A DNA stretch of 24,064 bases from Candidatus Omnitrophota bacterium (GTDB taxonomy: Bacteria; Omnitrophota; Gorgyraeia; Gygaellales; Profunditerraquicolaceae): the NCBI GenBank assembly GCA_028714595.1, contig JAQTMD010000004.1, forward strand, positions 1 through 24,064, in the 5' to 3' direction. The notes under the pieces are model-generated. The model had not been told where the DNA came from. It made no database searches and was given only the letters and a program-made list of their open reading frames with translations. Position numbers and translations under genes: made by a program. Numbering within the stretch: position 1 is the stretch's first letter; every line of letters begins with the position of its first letter. This document shows positions 7,021-13,918 of the stretch, piece after piece.

Positions 7021-7896
7021 ATGGGTCAGGCAGTGGTGTGGACAGGTATTGCCGCAGCAGTCATCATCTTTTTCATGGGGGTCAGGGTCGTCAGGCCTAC
7101 GCACCGCGGGCTTATCGAACGGCTCGGAAAGTATAATCGGTTTGCCGAACCGGGGTTTAGCTGGATCATCCCGTTCATCGAAGAGATGTATTACGTAAAT
7201 GTCACCGAGGTCATGGTGGACGCCGAGCCCCAGGAGATCATTACCAACGATAACTTGAACGCCCGGGTCGACGCCCAGGTGTACTTTAAGGTCAAGGTGG
7301 ACGAACAAAGCGTCAAGAGCGCCATCTATCACGTCAACAATTACCAGTATCAGATCGTAAACCTGGCCCGCACCACGTTAAGGAACATCATCGGCACGCT
7401 TACCCTTAAATCCGCGAACAGCGAGCGCGGCAAGATCAACGAGGAATTGCAGAAGACATTGATGAAAGAGACCGCGGAATGGGGCATCGAGATCGTGCGT
7501 ACGGAATTGAAAGAGATCGATCCGCCCAAAGACGTTCAGGAGACCATGAATAAGGTCGTCAAGGCCGAGAACGAGAAGATCGCCGCCGTTGACTTTGCCA
7601 CTGCTACCGAGACCATGGCGGACGGTGCCCGCCGCGCAGAGATCAAAAAGGCGGACGGCGTCAAGCAGGCGCGCGTGCTCGAGGCAGAAGGCGAAGCCCA
7701 GGCCATCAAGCTGGTCAACGAGGCCGCCAACCAGTATTTTGTCGGCAATGCCCAGCTTCTGCGCAGGCTTGAGACCGTTGAAAAGGCATTGACCAATAAT
7801 GCGAAGATCGTCATACCGAGCAATACCGAGTTGATCAATGTTATCGGCGAGATGGCCGGTATCGTCCCTGTTTCCAGAAAAGAAGAGCATAAATAA
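7021..7896 (+). CDS. Slipin / stomatin-like SPFH-domain membrane protein
   Basis: 291 aa. One N-terminal membrane helix (residues ~5-22) is followed by an SPFH/band-7 domain: RPTHRGLIERLGKYNRFAEPGFSWIIPF is the classic entry. The domain continues through LARTTLRNIIG, GIEIVRTELKEIDPP and a charged Ala/Glu-rich coiled-coil (FATATETMADGARRAEIKKADGVKQA..LEAEGEAQA) typical of slipins/paraslipins. These proteins form oligomeric rings in membrane microdomains and often work with a partner NfeD protein or FtsH-type protease; none is present here. ATG 7021 has an AAAGGAGGT site; longer in-frame starts upstream run through the hairpin region and are rejected. The copper ATPase starts 21 nt downstream, so both membrane proteins are probably co-transcribed. 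Confidence 0.9.
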   Translation: MGQAVVWTGIAAAVIIFFMGVRVVRPTHRGLIERLGKYNRFAEPGFSWIIPFIEEMYYVNVTEVMVDAEPQEIITNDNLNARVDAQVYFKVKVDEQSVKSAIYHVNNYQYQIVNLARTTLRNIIGTLTLKSANSERGKINEELQKTLMKETAEWGIEIVRTELKEIDPPKDVQETMNKVVKAENEKIAAVDFATATETMADGARRAEIKKADGVKQARVLEAEGEAQAIKLVNEAANQYFVGNAQLLRRLETVEKALTNNAKIVIPSNTELINVIGEMAGIVPVSRKEEHK

Positions 7897-7917
7897 CCCA
7901 AGAAAAAGGGAGGGACA

Positions 7918-10320
7918 GTGGCTATCGATCCTATTTGCGGAATGCAAGTGGACGAATCCGAGGGATTAAGGCTCGATCGGCCCGGGATGACCTATTTTTT
8001 CTGCAGTAAAGCATGCCTGAACAAGTTCGAGGATGCGGAGCGCGCACAGGCAGAGACGCCCACGGCACGCCTGGAACCGGAAAAGAAAGAAGTCATCCCG
8101 GTGGTGGGTATGCATTGCGCGACCTGCGTGGCGACCATAGAGCATGCGTTGAAGATCTCCCCGGGTGTCCATGACGCGCAGGTAAACCTGGCGACCGAGC
8201 AGGCGGTTGTCCGTTACAATCCCGCCAAGACCGGCCCGGAGCAGTTGCGCAGGTCGATCGAGAAAGCCGGCTACAAGACCGTCGCGCAGGACAAGGGAGA
8301 AGGATTGGAAGAGGCCCGGAAAGCCCGGGCAGCAGATATTCTTTCCATCCGTGTCCGTTTCTGGGCGGCGTTCCTTCTGGCTTTGCCCCTGGTCTTTCTT
8401 GCAATCGCCGCAGCCTACCGTATCCCGCTTTCGGAATTTGTGGTCAGAAACAATCCGCTTATCCAGTTTGTCATAGCAACGCTCGTCATGTTCTGCGGCC
8501 TGCCGTTCTTCATGCAGGGCCTTGTGGCGATGCTGCGGACCCGCCGGGCGAATATGTACACCCTGGTCTCGGTGGGAGTGGGAACCGCGTATCTCTACAG
8601 CGTATTCATGGCCTTTGCGCTCTGGAAGACCGGGGTATCCCCCCAGATGGGCGGTCTCTATTTTGAAACGTCGGGAGTATTGGTGGCCTTTGTCCTGCTC
8701 GGGCAGTATCTGGAATCGAGCGCGCGCGGCAGGACCTCCGATGCGATAAAAAAACTGATCGGCTTGCGGCCCGATACGGCGCTGGTCATCCGCCAGGGCG
8801 CTGAAATCGCCATCCCCGTCGAAGAGGTCGCTATCGGCGATATCGTCGTGGTAAAGCCCGGCGAGCGGATCGCGGCGGACGGGATCGTGGTGGACGGATT
8901 CTCGAGCATCGATGAGGCGATGGTTACCGGCGAGAGCTTCCCGGTTGATAAATCCCCGGGCAAAGAGGTCATCTGCGGCACCGTCAACAAGACCGGGACG
9001 TTCAAGTTCGAGGCCATCCGCGTGGGCAGGGATACGATGCTTGCCCAGATCATCGCGATGGTCCAGGATGCCCTCGGCAAGAAGGCGCCGATCCAGGAAG
9101 TCGCGGATACCATCGCCGCAGTGTTCGTACCGACGATCCTGGTCTCGTCGCTCGCGGTCTTCTGGGTGTGGCTGCTTTTGGGCGAGGACTTCATGTTTGC
9201 CCTCAATACCCTCATTTCAATGCTCATCATCGCCTGCCCCTGCGCGCTGGGCCTTGCCACGCCGACGGCGGTCATCGTCGGCACGGGCATCGCCGCGCAG
9301 AACGGCATCCTCATCAAGAATCCGGCGAGCCTGGAGCTTGCCTATCGGGTGACGACCGTCGTTTTTGACAAGACCGGGACCCTGACGCGGGGTCGGCCCG
9401 TGCTCACCGATTATATCGGGTATCACGGAAAGACCAAAGACGAGGTCCTGCGCATCGCCGCTTCCGTTGAGAAGAACTCCGAGCACCCGCTGGCGCAGGC
9501 GGTGGTCGAGGGCGCAGGGCAGCGCTCGATCCGGACCGCAGACGTTAAAGATTTTATCGCCTTGCCCGGAAAAGGCGTGATGGCGCGCCTCGACAACGAC
9601 CTGATCATGATCGGCAACCGCACGTTCCTCGTGAAAAAGAACATCGAGGTTGCGCCGCAGGCATCGGGAGACGCAGCGGCCCTGGAGGCAGGGGGCAAGA
9701 CCGTCATGTTCGTGGTCGCCAACAATAAGACCGTGGGCCTTATTGCCGTGGGGGATACGCTCAAGGATTTTGCCGTAGAGGCAGCGGCAGCGCTGCGCAG
9801 GATGGGCAAACGCGTGATCATGATCACCGGCGATAATGCCAGGACTGCCGAGACCATCGCGCATTTTATCGGCGTGGATCAGGTGTTTTCCGAAGTCCTG
9901 CCCCAGGAAAAAGAAGACAAGATAAAGCAGCTGCAGGCCCAGGGCGCAAAGGTGGCGATGGTCGGCGACGGTATCAACGACGCCCCTGCCCTTGCCCAGG
10001 CTGATATCGGCATTGCCATCGGCTCAGGCACGGACATCGCCATCGAATCCGGCGACATCGTGCTTATCAAGGACGACCTGCGTGATGTGGTCACGGCCAT
10101 CGACCTGTCCCGCTACGCCATGAAAAAGATAAAACAGAATCTTTTCTGGGCGTTCATCTACAACCTGATCGGCATCCCCATAGCCGCGGGCGCCCTGTAT
10201 TCGTTCACGGGGTTCCTGCTCAATCCCATGGTCGCCGGTGCGGCAATGGCGTTCAGTTCGGTGTCGGTGGTCAGCAATTCGCTCTCCATGCGCAGGTACC
10301 GAAGGCCGTTCGCACGCTGA
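7918..10320 (+). CDS. copA: Copper-translocating P1B-type ATPase with N-terminal YHS and HMA domains
   Basis: Exports Cu(I) from cytoplasm at the expense of ATP. 800 aa with GTG start (GGGAGGG ribosome site). Residues 1-38 form a YHS metal-binding domain (DPICGMQVDES, C7; YFFCSKAC, C29/C33); residues ~60-125 form an HMA domain with GMHCATC (C67/C70). The ATPase core has eight predicted helices. The C440-P-C442 transport motif, phosphorylated D484 (FDKTGTLT), the SEHPLA motif (H523-P524), MITGDN and GDGINDAPAL (D684/D688) are all intact. The Cu(I) signatures NLFWAFIYN in helix 7 and the M..SS motif in helix 8 (MAFSSVSVVSNSLSM) indicate Cu(I) rather than Zn/Cd. A CsoR/CueR regulator is not visible. 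Confidence 0.95.
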   Translation: MAIDPICGMQVDESEGLRLDRPGMTYFFCSKACLNKFEDAERAQAETPTARLEPEKKEVIPVVGMHCATCVATIEHALKISPGVHDAQVNLATEQAVVRYNPAKTGPEQLRRSIEKAGYKTVAQDKGEGLEEARKARAADILSIRVRFWAAFLLALPLVFLAIAAAYRIPLSEFVVRNNPLIQFVIATLVMFCGLPFFMQGLVAMLRTRRANMYTLVSVGVGTAYLYSVFMAFALWKTGVSPQMGGLYFETSGVLVAFVLLGQYLESSARGRTSDAIKKLIGLRPDTALVIRQGAEIAIPVEEVAIGDIVVVKPGERIAADGIVVDGFSSIDEAMVTGESFPVDKSPGKEVICGTVNKTGTFKFEAIRVGRDTMLAQIIAMVQDALGKKAPIQEVADTIAAVFVPTILVSSLAVFWVWLLLGEDFMFALNTLISMLIIACPCALGLATPTAVIVGTGIAAQNGILIKNPASLELAYRVTTVVFDKTGTLTRGRPVLTDYIGYHGKTKDEVLRIAASVEKNSEHPLAQAVVEGAGQRSIRTADVKDFIALPGKGVMARLDNDLIMIGNRTFLVKKNIEVAPQASGDAAALEAGGKTVMFVVANNKTVGLIAVGDTLKDFAVEAAAALRRMGKRVIMITGDNARTAETIAHFIGVDQVFSEVLPQEKEDKIKQLQAQGAKVAMVGDGINDAPALAQADIGIAIGSGTDIAIESGDIVLIKDDLRDVVTAIDLSRYAMKKIKQNLFWAFIYNLIGIPIAAGALYSFTGFLLNPMVAGAAMAFSSVSVVSNSLSMRRYRRPFAR

Positions 10321-10324
10321 CATT

Positions 10325-10349
10325 CGCTTACGCTTTGTAAAGGTAAGCG
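10325..10349 (+). terminator. Stem-loop after copA (possible terminator or attenuator)
   Basis: CGCTTAC (10325-10331) pairs perfectly with GTAAGCG (10343-10349); inner CTTT/AAAG bases extend the stem with one bulged G. It starts 5 nt after the copA stop. There is no convincing T-run, so termination would be weak; it may instead protect the copA mRNA 3' end. Confidence 0.4.
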
Positions 10350-10377
10350 TGCTGCATTTACGGATGTCAAGAGGGAT

Positions 10378-10878
10378 ATGGATCTCATCGGATTGATAAA
10401 GAAACGGCGCAGCGTCCGGGAATTCGCAGATTCGCCCATCCCGGAACGGGAACTGGAGAAGATCGTGGATGCCGCGCGCTTCGCGCCGACGGCGCGCAAT
10501 GTCCAGCCGTGGGAATTCGTAGCGGTCACTGCAAAAGACACGCTCAAAGAGATCGGCCGGATTACCGATCACGGGAAATTCATCGCTGCTGCCACTGCCT
10601 GCATTGCGGTCTTCTCGAAGGATACCAAGTATTACCTTGAAGATTGCTGTGCGGCAACCGAGAACCTCATGCTTGCCGCGGCAGCGCTGGGCGTCGCTTC
10701 CTGCTGGGTGGCGGGAGACAAGAAGCCCTACGGCGGGACGCTTGTTCAACTCATGGGCGTGCCGCAGGGATATAAGCTCGTCAGCCTGGTAGCCCTGGGA
10801 TATCCTTTGACCGGCGAAGTTTTCCGGGAAGTCGAAAAGAGAAGTCTCGCCGAGGTATTGCACTGGCAGAGGTTCTGA
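10378..10878 (+). CDS. Nitroreductase family protein (FMN-dependent)
   Basis: 166 aa, a short member of the nitroreductase family. It opens with the diagnostic IKKRRSVREF (FMN phosphate-binding Arg/Ser set), followed by ARFAPTARNVQPWEFVAV (FMN binding) and the LEDCCAATENLMLAAAALGVASCWV dimer helix and its flavin-facing end. The C-terminus holds the LVSLVALGYP strand. Such enzymes reduce nitro compounds, quinones or flavins with NAD(P)H; the substrate here is unknown. The two consecutive Cys residues (EDCC) are worth noting. GAGGG lies just upstream of ATG 10378. The gene follows copA by 57 nt containing a hairpin and is followed by a lipoprotein gene after 4 nt, hence likely co-transcribed with it. 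Confidence 0.88.
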   Translation: MDLIGLIKKRRSVREFADSPIPERELEKIVDAARFAPTARNVQPWEFVAVTAKDTLKEIGRITDHGKFIAAATACIAVFSKDTKYYLEDCCAATENLMLAAAALGVASCWVAGDKKPYGGTLVQLMGVPQGYKLVSLVALGYPLTGEVFREVEKRSLAEVLHWQRF

Positions 10879-10882
10879 CGGT

Positions 10883-11140
10883 ATGAAACGTACAGCGCGT
10901 GGAACGGGGATAGTGCTTCTGGTGTGTTTTACGATCGGCGCGTGCGGCTGCGTGACGTCGAAGACGGCGAGGCGCTCTCAGGTGGACGAACTGTCCCTGG
11001 TGACCGGGCTTCTGGTCCAGAAGGAAGAAATGATCCGGCAGCTCGAGGCGCTGGTTGCGGAACAGGAGCGGCAGCTTCAGGAAAAAGACTGTCAGATACA
11101 GGAATTGAAGAGCCGGCTGAAGGCCTTCGGCGTCTTCTGA
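10883..11140 (+). CDS. Small coiled-coil lipoprotein, hypothetical
   Basis: 85 aa, not assigned to a named family. A basic N-terminus and hydrophobic stretch (residues 8-20) end in a lipobox-like IGAC with Cys21, followed by G-C-V-T-S, so lipid attachment at Cys21 (or less likely Cys23) is expected. The remainder, from about residue 35, is a heptad coiled coil rich in Leu/Glu/Gln (VQKEEMIRQLEALVAEQERQLQ...), ending in a hydrophobic KAFGVF tail. The shape recalls small murein-type lipoproteins that trimerise in the periplasm; this is analogy, not homology. The start is 4 nt after the nitroreductase stop. Confidence 0.7.
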   Translation: MKRTARGTGIVLLVCFTIGACGCVTSKTARRSQVDELSLVTGLLVQKEEMIRQLEALVAEQERQLQEKDCQIQELKSRLKAFGVF

Positions 11141-11171
11141 CAGGGCAAGCCGGTTTTTCGGGGGGATAGAG

Positions 11172-11705
11172 ATCAAGATACAATTTAAGGTAAACAATTT
11201 TGTGTTCACCGCGGACCTGAACAACACGATAGCCGCCGCGAACCTCGTCAAGAAGCTGCCGTGCGAGGCAACGGCGTCCCGATGGGGCGATGAGGTGTTC
11301 TTGCCCGTCCGGGACGTGCAGCCGTCGGGAGAATTCCCGACCCGCCAGGTCGATATCGGCGACGTTGCCTTCTCGTTCAATACCCAGAACCTGTGCGTTT
11401 TTTTCGGCCCGACGCCGGCAAGCATGGTCGGTAAGCCCGTGGCCGAGACCCCGGTGGTCGTCATCGGCACGACCATGGCATCTCCGGATGAGCTGCGCCG
11501 GCTCAATGCCGGCGACCGCATCAGCGTTACGGTCTGCGATACGGTTCCTGCCGTTTCAAACCCCGCTCTCGGCTCAGGCGCGAGATCCACCGATCCGTAC
11601 GGCGAGCGCAAGCTTTCGCAGACAGAGATCGACGACCTGGTAAAGCGTTTAGTCAGGGAAATGGAGGAGAAGAAGCGCCAGATACACCAGCAGCCGGGCA
11701 TGTAG
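11172..11705 (+). CDS. Cyclophilin-like (TM1367/COG2164 type) protein, probable AUC start
   Basis: Cyclophilin-like beta-barrel family with signatures ATASRWGDEVFLPV, VDIGDVAFSF, NLCVFFGPTPAS and TPVVVIGTTM. Biochemical role of the family is not established. The domain is followed by a Pro/Ser/Gly linker and a charged helical tail (KLSQTEIDDLVKRLVREMEEKKRQ). The first usual start codon is GTG 11202, which would delete the first beta-strand. The frame is open upstream and encodes that strand (IKIQFKVNNF). No ATG, GTG or TTG is available there, and a G-run (11160-11165) sits 5-6 nt before ATC 11172, so I place the start at that AUC (177 aa; 167 aa if GTG 11202 is used). It follows the lipoprotein gene by 31 nt. 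Confidence 0.78.
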   Translation: MKIQFKVNNFVFTADLNNTIAAANLVKKLPCEATASRWGDEVFLPVRDVQPSGEFPTRQVDIGDVAFSFNTQNLCVFFGPTPASMVGKPVAETPVVVIGTTMASPDELRRLNAGDRISVTVCDTVPAVSNPALGSGARSTDPYGERKLSQTEIDDLVKRLVREMEEKKRQIHQQPGM

Positions 11706-11737
11706 GCGCTTTTGCTTTTGTGCGCCACGCAGAGAGG

Positions 11738-11758
11738 CCGCCCCCGCGGCGGTTTTTT
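11738..11758 (+). terminator. Rho-independent terminator upstream of lexA
   Basis: CCGCC (11738-11742) pairs with GGCGG (11748-11752) over a 5-nt loop, directly followed by T6 (11753-11758). An alternative GCCGC/GCGGC pairing of the same bases is possible. A further GGCGC/GCGCC stem (11705-11726) overlaps the preceding stop codon. Together they end the nitroreductase-lipoprotein-cyclophilin block before the lexA promoter. Confidence 0.75.
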
Positions 11759-11765
11759 AGTTTTC

Positions 11766-11794
11766 TTGACTACCACACATTTGTGTGGTATGCT
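11766..11794 (+). promoter_or_regulatory. lexA promoter
   Basis: TTGACT (11766-11771), a 17-nt spacer and TATGCT (11789-11794). The spacer is filled by a palindrome (separate entry). Predicted initiation falls within one or two bases of the lexA ATG at 11801. Confidence 0.78.
11771..11790 (+). promoter_or_regulatory. Candidate LexA operator (SOS box)
   Basis: TACCACACATTTGTGTGGTA is a perfect 9+2+9 inverted repeat lying exactly between the -35 and -10 hexamers of the lexA promoter, the normal place for a repressor site and for LexA autoregulation. It differs from the E. coli CTGT-N8-ACAG, the GAAC-N4-GTTC and the GTTC-N7-GTTC boxes. LexA binding is inferred from position and symmetry. Confidence 0.68.
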
Positions 11795-11800
11795 GGGATC

Positions 11801-12394
11801 ATGGCACAACCGCTGACGCCCAAACAGAAAGAGGTCCTGCGTTTTATCGCGTGCAGCGTATCGGTTCAAAAGATGTCTCCGACCATCCGGGAGATCGGCA
11901 GACATTTCGGATTCTCCTCCACCGGCACGGTGCGCGATCACCTGCGTGCCCTGGCAGCCAAAGGATACCTTGCGCGCGCCAGGAAGAAGGCCCGGGCCAT
12001 CGAACTGGCCGATGCGGCATGCGGCATCCCTATCATCGGAAGGATCGCCGCGGGCAGCCCGCTGGAGGCGAACGAGAATATCGAGGGCTTCCTGCGGCCG
12101 GAGGAGGCGGCTCCTTTGGCTGATGATGTATTTGCCCTGCGGGTGCAGGGCGACAGCATGTCCGGCGCCGGCATTGTCGACGGAGACATCGTGATCGTAC
12201 GCCGGCAGAAGCAGGCACGGCAGGGCGATATCGTGGTAGCGCTTGTCGGCGGTGAGGCAACGGTCAAGACTCTGCGTAAACAGGGCAGCCGCATGTGGCT
12301 GGTGCCGCACAACAAAAAATACCGGCCGCTGAGTTGCTCGGGATCAACGGTCATCGCCGGTAAGGTCATATCAGTGGTCAGAAGATATGTTTAA
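11801..12394 (+). CDS. lexA: LexA repressor / autoprotease
   Basis: SOS repressor that self-cleaves when stimulated by RecA filaments. 197 aa, same length class as E. coli LexA (202). N-terminal winged helix (LTPKQKEVLRFI...SPTIREIGRHFGFSSTGTVRDHLRALAAKGYL), then an S24 peptidase domain. The cleavage site is A84-G85 (GRIAAGSP), the nucleophile S119 (QGDSM) and the general base K156 (EATVKTL), the same numbers as in E. coli. The recognition-helix segment is FSSTGTVRDHLRAL. ATG 11801 fits the family start; a longer frame upstream reads through the terminator and operator and is rejected. No convincing ribosome site precedes it, in keeping with a leaderless message. It overlaps the next gene by 8 nt, forming a lexA-small protein-dinB operon. 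Confidence 0.96.
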   Translation: MAQPLTPKQKEVLRFIACSVSVQKMSPTIREIGRHFGFSSTGTVRDHLRALAAKGYLARARKKARAIELADAACGIPIIGRIAAGSPLEANENIEGFLRPEEAAPLADDVFALRVQGDSMSGAGIVDGDIVIVRRQKQARQGDIVVALVGGEATVKTLRKQGSRMWLVPHNKKYRPLSCSGSTVIAGKVISVVRRYV

Positions 12395-12665
12395 TCATCA
12401 GGCGCGCTGGGACAGGAAGCTGCCCGGAGACGAAGCAGGACAGTGGGAGCCGGTCGAGGTGATCGTACGTTTCATGCGCGGCAGGATATTCCCGCTTTAT
12501 TTTTTTGTCAAGAGCAGCCAATTGCGCGTCGAGCGCATCCACTACGCCTGGACAGAGCGCAAAGGCAAGGGGATGCTTTACTATTTCAATGTCTCGGACG
12601 CCAGTGATCAGTATCGCCTCTGCCTTGATACCGAGACCATGTCCTGGCATCTTGCCGCCGCCTAA
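12387..12665 (+). CDS. Small SOS-operon protein, DUF6504-like
   Basis: 92 aa, no signal peptide, no membrane segment. Pattern: EPVEVIVRFMRGRIFPLYFFVKSSQLRVERI...W...YYFNVSDASDQYRLCLDTETMSWHL, an alternation of short beta-strands with conserved-looking aromatic positions. It resembles the small DUF6504-type beta proteins found beside Y-family polymerase genes in other phyla; the resemblance is by eye and weak. It starts 8 nt before the lexA stop and ends 35 nt before dinB, so it is co-expressed with both and presumably SOS-induced. A role as polymerase accessory or DNA/protein-binding adaptor is inference; no catalytic motif is visible. Confidence 0.72.
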   Translation: MFNHQARWDRKLPGDEAGQWEPVEVIVRFMRGRIFPLYFFVKSSQLRVERIHYAWTERKGKGMLYYFNVSDASDQYRLCLDTETMSWHLAAA

Positions 12666-12700
12666 AAACGTAAGCCGCCGGCCATTCCTTACATTACCTA

Positions 12701-13864
12701 ATGGACAGGATTATCGCACACCTGGACATGGATGCCTTTTTTGCCTCCATCGAGCAGGCAGCAGACCCCCGGCTGCGGGGTAAGCCTTTGATCGTGGGTT
12801 CGCGGGGGAAAAAATACCGCACGGTGGTCGCTGCCTGCTCCTATGAGGCAAAGGCGCATGGCGTGGCATCGGGGATGTCCACGGTCGAGGCCTTTCGCCT
12901 GTGCCCGAAGGCGCAGTTTGTATCTGCGGATTCCGCAAAGTACCTGTATGCGTCGGAGAGGATTCTTCGCCTGCTTGTGCAGCATGCCGACCGCGTGGAG
13001 CAGGCATCCATCGACGAGTTCTATATGGACTTGAGCCGGCTCGGGATCACGCAGGCAGCGTACACCTGCCGCAGGATCAAGGATAGGATCAGGAAGGAGT
13101 TTTCCATTACCGGATCCATCGGCATTGCCCCGGCAAAGATCATTGCCAAGATGGCAGCCAAGGCGCGTAAGCCCGATGGGCTGCTGGTGCTGGGAGAAAA
13201 AGACGTGGCGGCCTTTCTGCGCGAGCTTGCCGTGGAAAAAGTCCCGGGCATCGGTCCGCGCCTCAAAGAGCACCTGAACAACCTTTCGATATTCACCTGC
13301 GGACAACTCGCCGGGACCGACCCCGCGTTTTTAGCCGACAGGTTCGGGAAGACCGGCCTCTGGATGTGGCAGACCAGCCGCGGCATAGACAGCGACGAAG
13401 TCGATTACTGGGATGCCCCGGAGGAGCCTCCCAAGTCCATCGGCCACTCGTATACCGTCGAACATGTGCTGACCACGCGTACGCTTTTGGCAAACTGGCT
13501 GCGCATGCTCTCTGAGATGGTCGGCTGCCGCCTGCGAAGAAAAGGTTTTGATTCGTGCGTTTCCTGCCTGTGGCTGAACAATAACGATGAGTTCCTCTCC
13601 CGCGAGAAAAAATTCTACAGTCCTACCCAGGACTCCGAAGTCATCTTTCGCCGCAGCCTCCATATCCTGGAATCATTGCGCCTGAAAACCGTCTGTGTGC
13701 GCGCGATGGGCGTGACTGCAGCGGGCCTTATGCCGGCTCAATCCTTGCAGCTGCTGGCCGTTGACCGGAAACGCATGCGCCTTTTGGGCGCCGTGGACAG
13801 GATCAACGAACGCTTCGGCGAATGGTCGGTTTACCCTGCGGCTATCCAGCAGATCAGAAAATAA
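12701..13864 (+). CDS. dinB: DNA polymerase IV (Y-family, DinB)
   Basis: Error-prone translesion polymerase. 387 aa. The palm carries the catalytic acids D9 (LDMDAFFASIE) and D105-E106 (SIDEFYMDLS); F14 is at the steric-gate position. The fingers, the IGIAPAKIIAKMAAKARKPDGL thumb-approach segment and the VPGIGPRLKEHL helix-hairpin-helix follow; residues ~245-365 form the little-finger domain (SIGHSYTVEHVL). The tail ends KRMRLLGAVDRINERFGEWSV...IRK, without an obvious terminal QL(x)LF-type clamp motif; QSLQLL before the last helix could serve. ATG 12701 has no clear ribosome site, but codon alignment with the family supports it. Last gene of the lexA operon, so likely damage-induced. Confidence 0.95.
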   Translation: MDRIIAHLDMDAFFASIEQAADPRLRGKPLIVGSRGKKYRTVVAACSYEAKAHGVASGMSTVEAFRLCPKAQFVSADSAKYLYASERILRLLVQHADRVEQASIDEFYMDLSRLGITQAAYTCRRIKDRIRKEFSITGSIGIAPAKIIAKMAAKARKPDGLLVLGEKDVAAFLRELAVEKVPGIGPRLKEHLNNLSIFTCGQLAGTDPAFLADRFGKTGLWMWQTSRGIDSDEVDYWDAPEEPPKSIGHSYTVEHVLTTRTLLANWLRMLSEMVGCRLRRKGFDSCVSCLWLNNNDEFLSREKKFYSPTQDSEVIFRRSLHILESLRLKTVCVRAMGVTAAGLMPAQSLQLLAVDRKRMRLLGAVDRINERFGEWSVYPAAIQQIRK

Positions 13865-13887
13865 ATCGCAAAACTTTCTTTTAATAG

Positions 13888-13893
13888 TATACT
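13888..13893 (+). promoter_or_regulatory. Possible -10 element (TATACT) before the LmbE-type gene
   Basis: The AT-rich 54-nt gap after dinB contains TATACT, 26 nt before the GTG start. No convincing -35 hexamer is found 16-18 nt upstream, so the call is weak; a GGGAGGG ribosome site lies at 13905-13911. Confidence 0.3.
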
Positions 13894-13918
13894 TATTAGG
13901 AAGAGGGAGGGTCGTGCA

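Noticed and set aside
11720..11800. N-terminal extension of lexA from an upstream ATG
   Set aside because: It would translate the terminator, promoter and palindrome; LexA homologues begin at the LTP...KEVL segment after the ATG at 11801.
10781..12310. 509-codon open frame on the minus strand
   Set aside because: It runs opposite to the nitroreductase, lipoprotein, cyclophilin-like and lexA genes and through a terminator and promoter; its translation shows no family pattern, so it is a GC-driven shadow.
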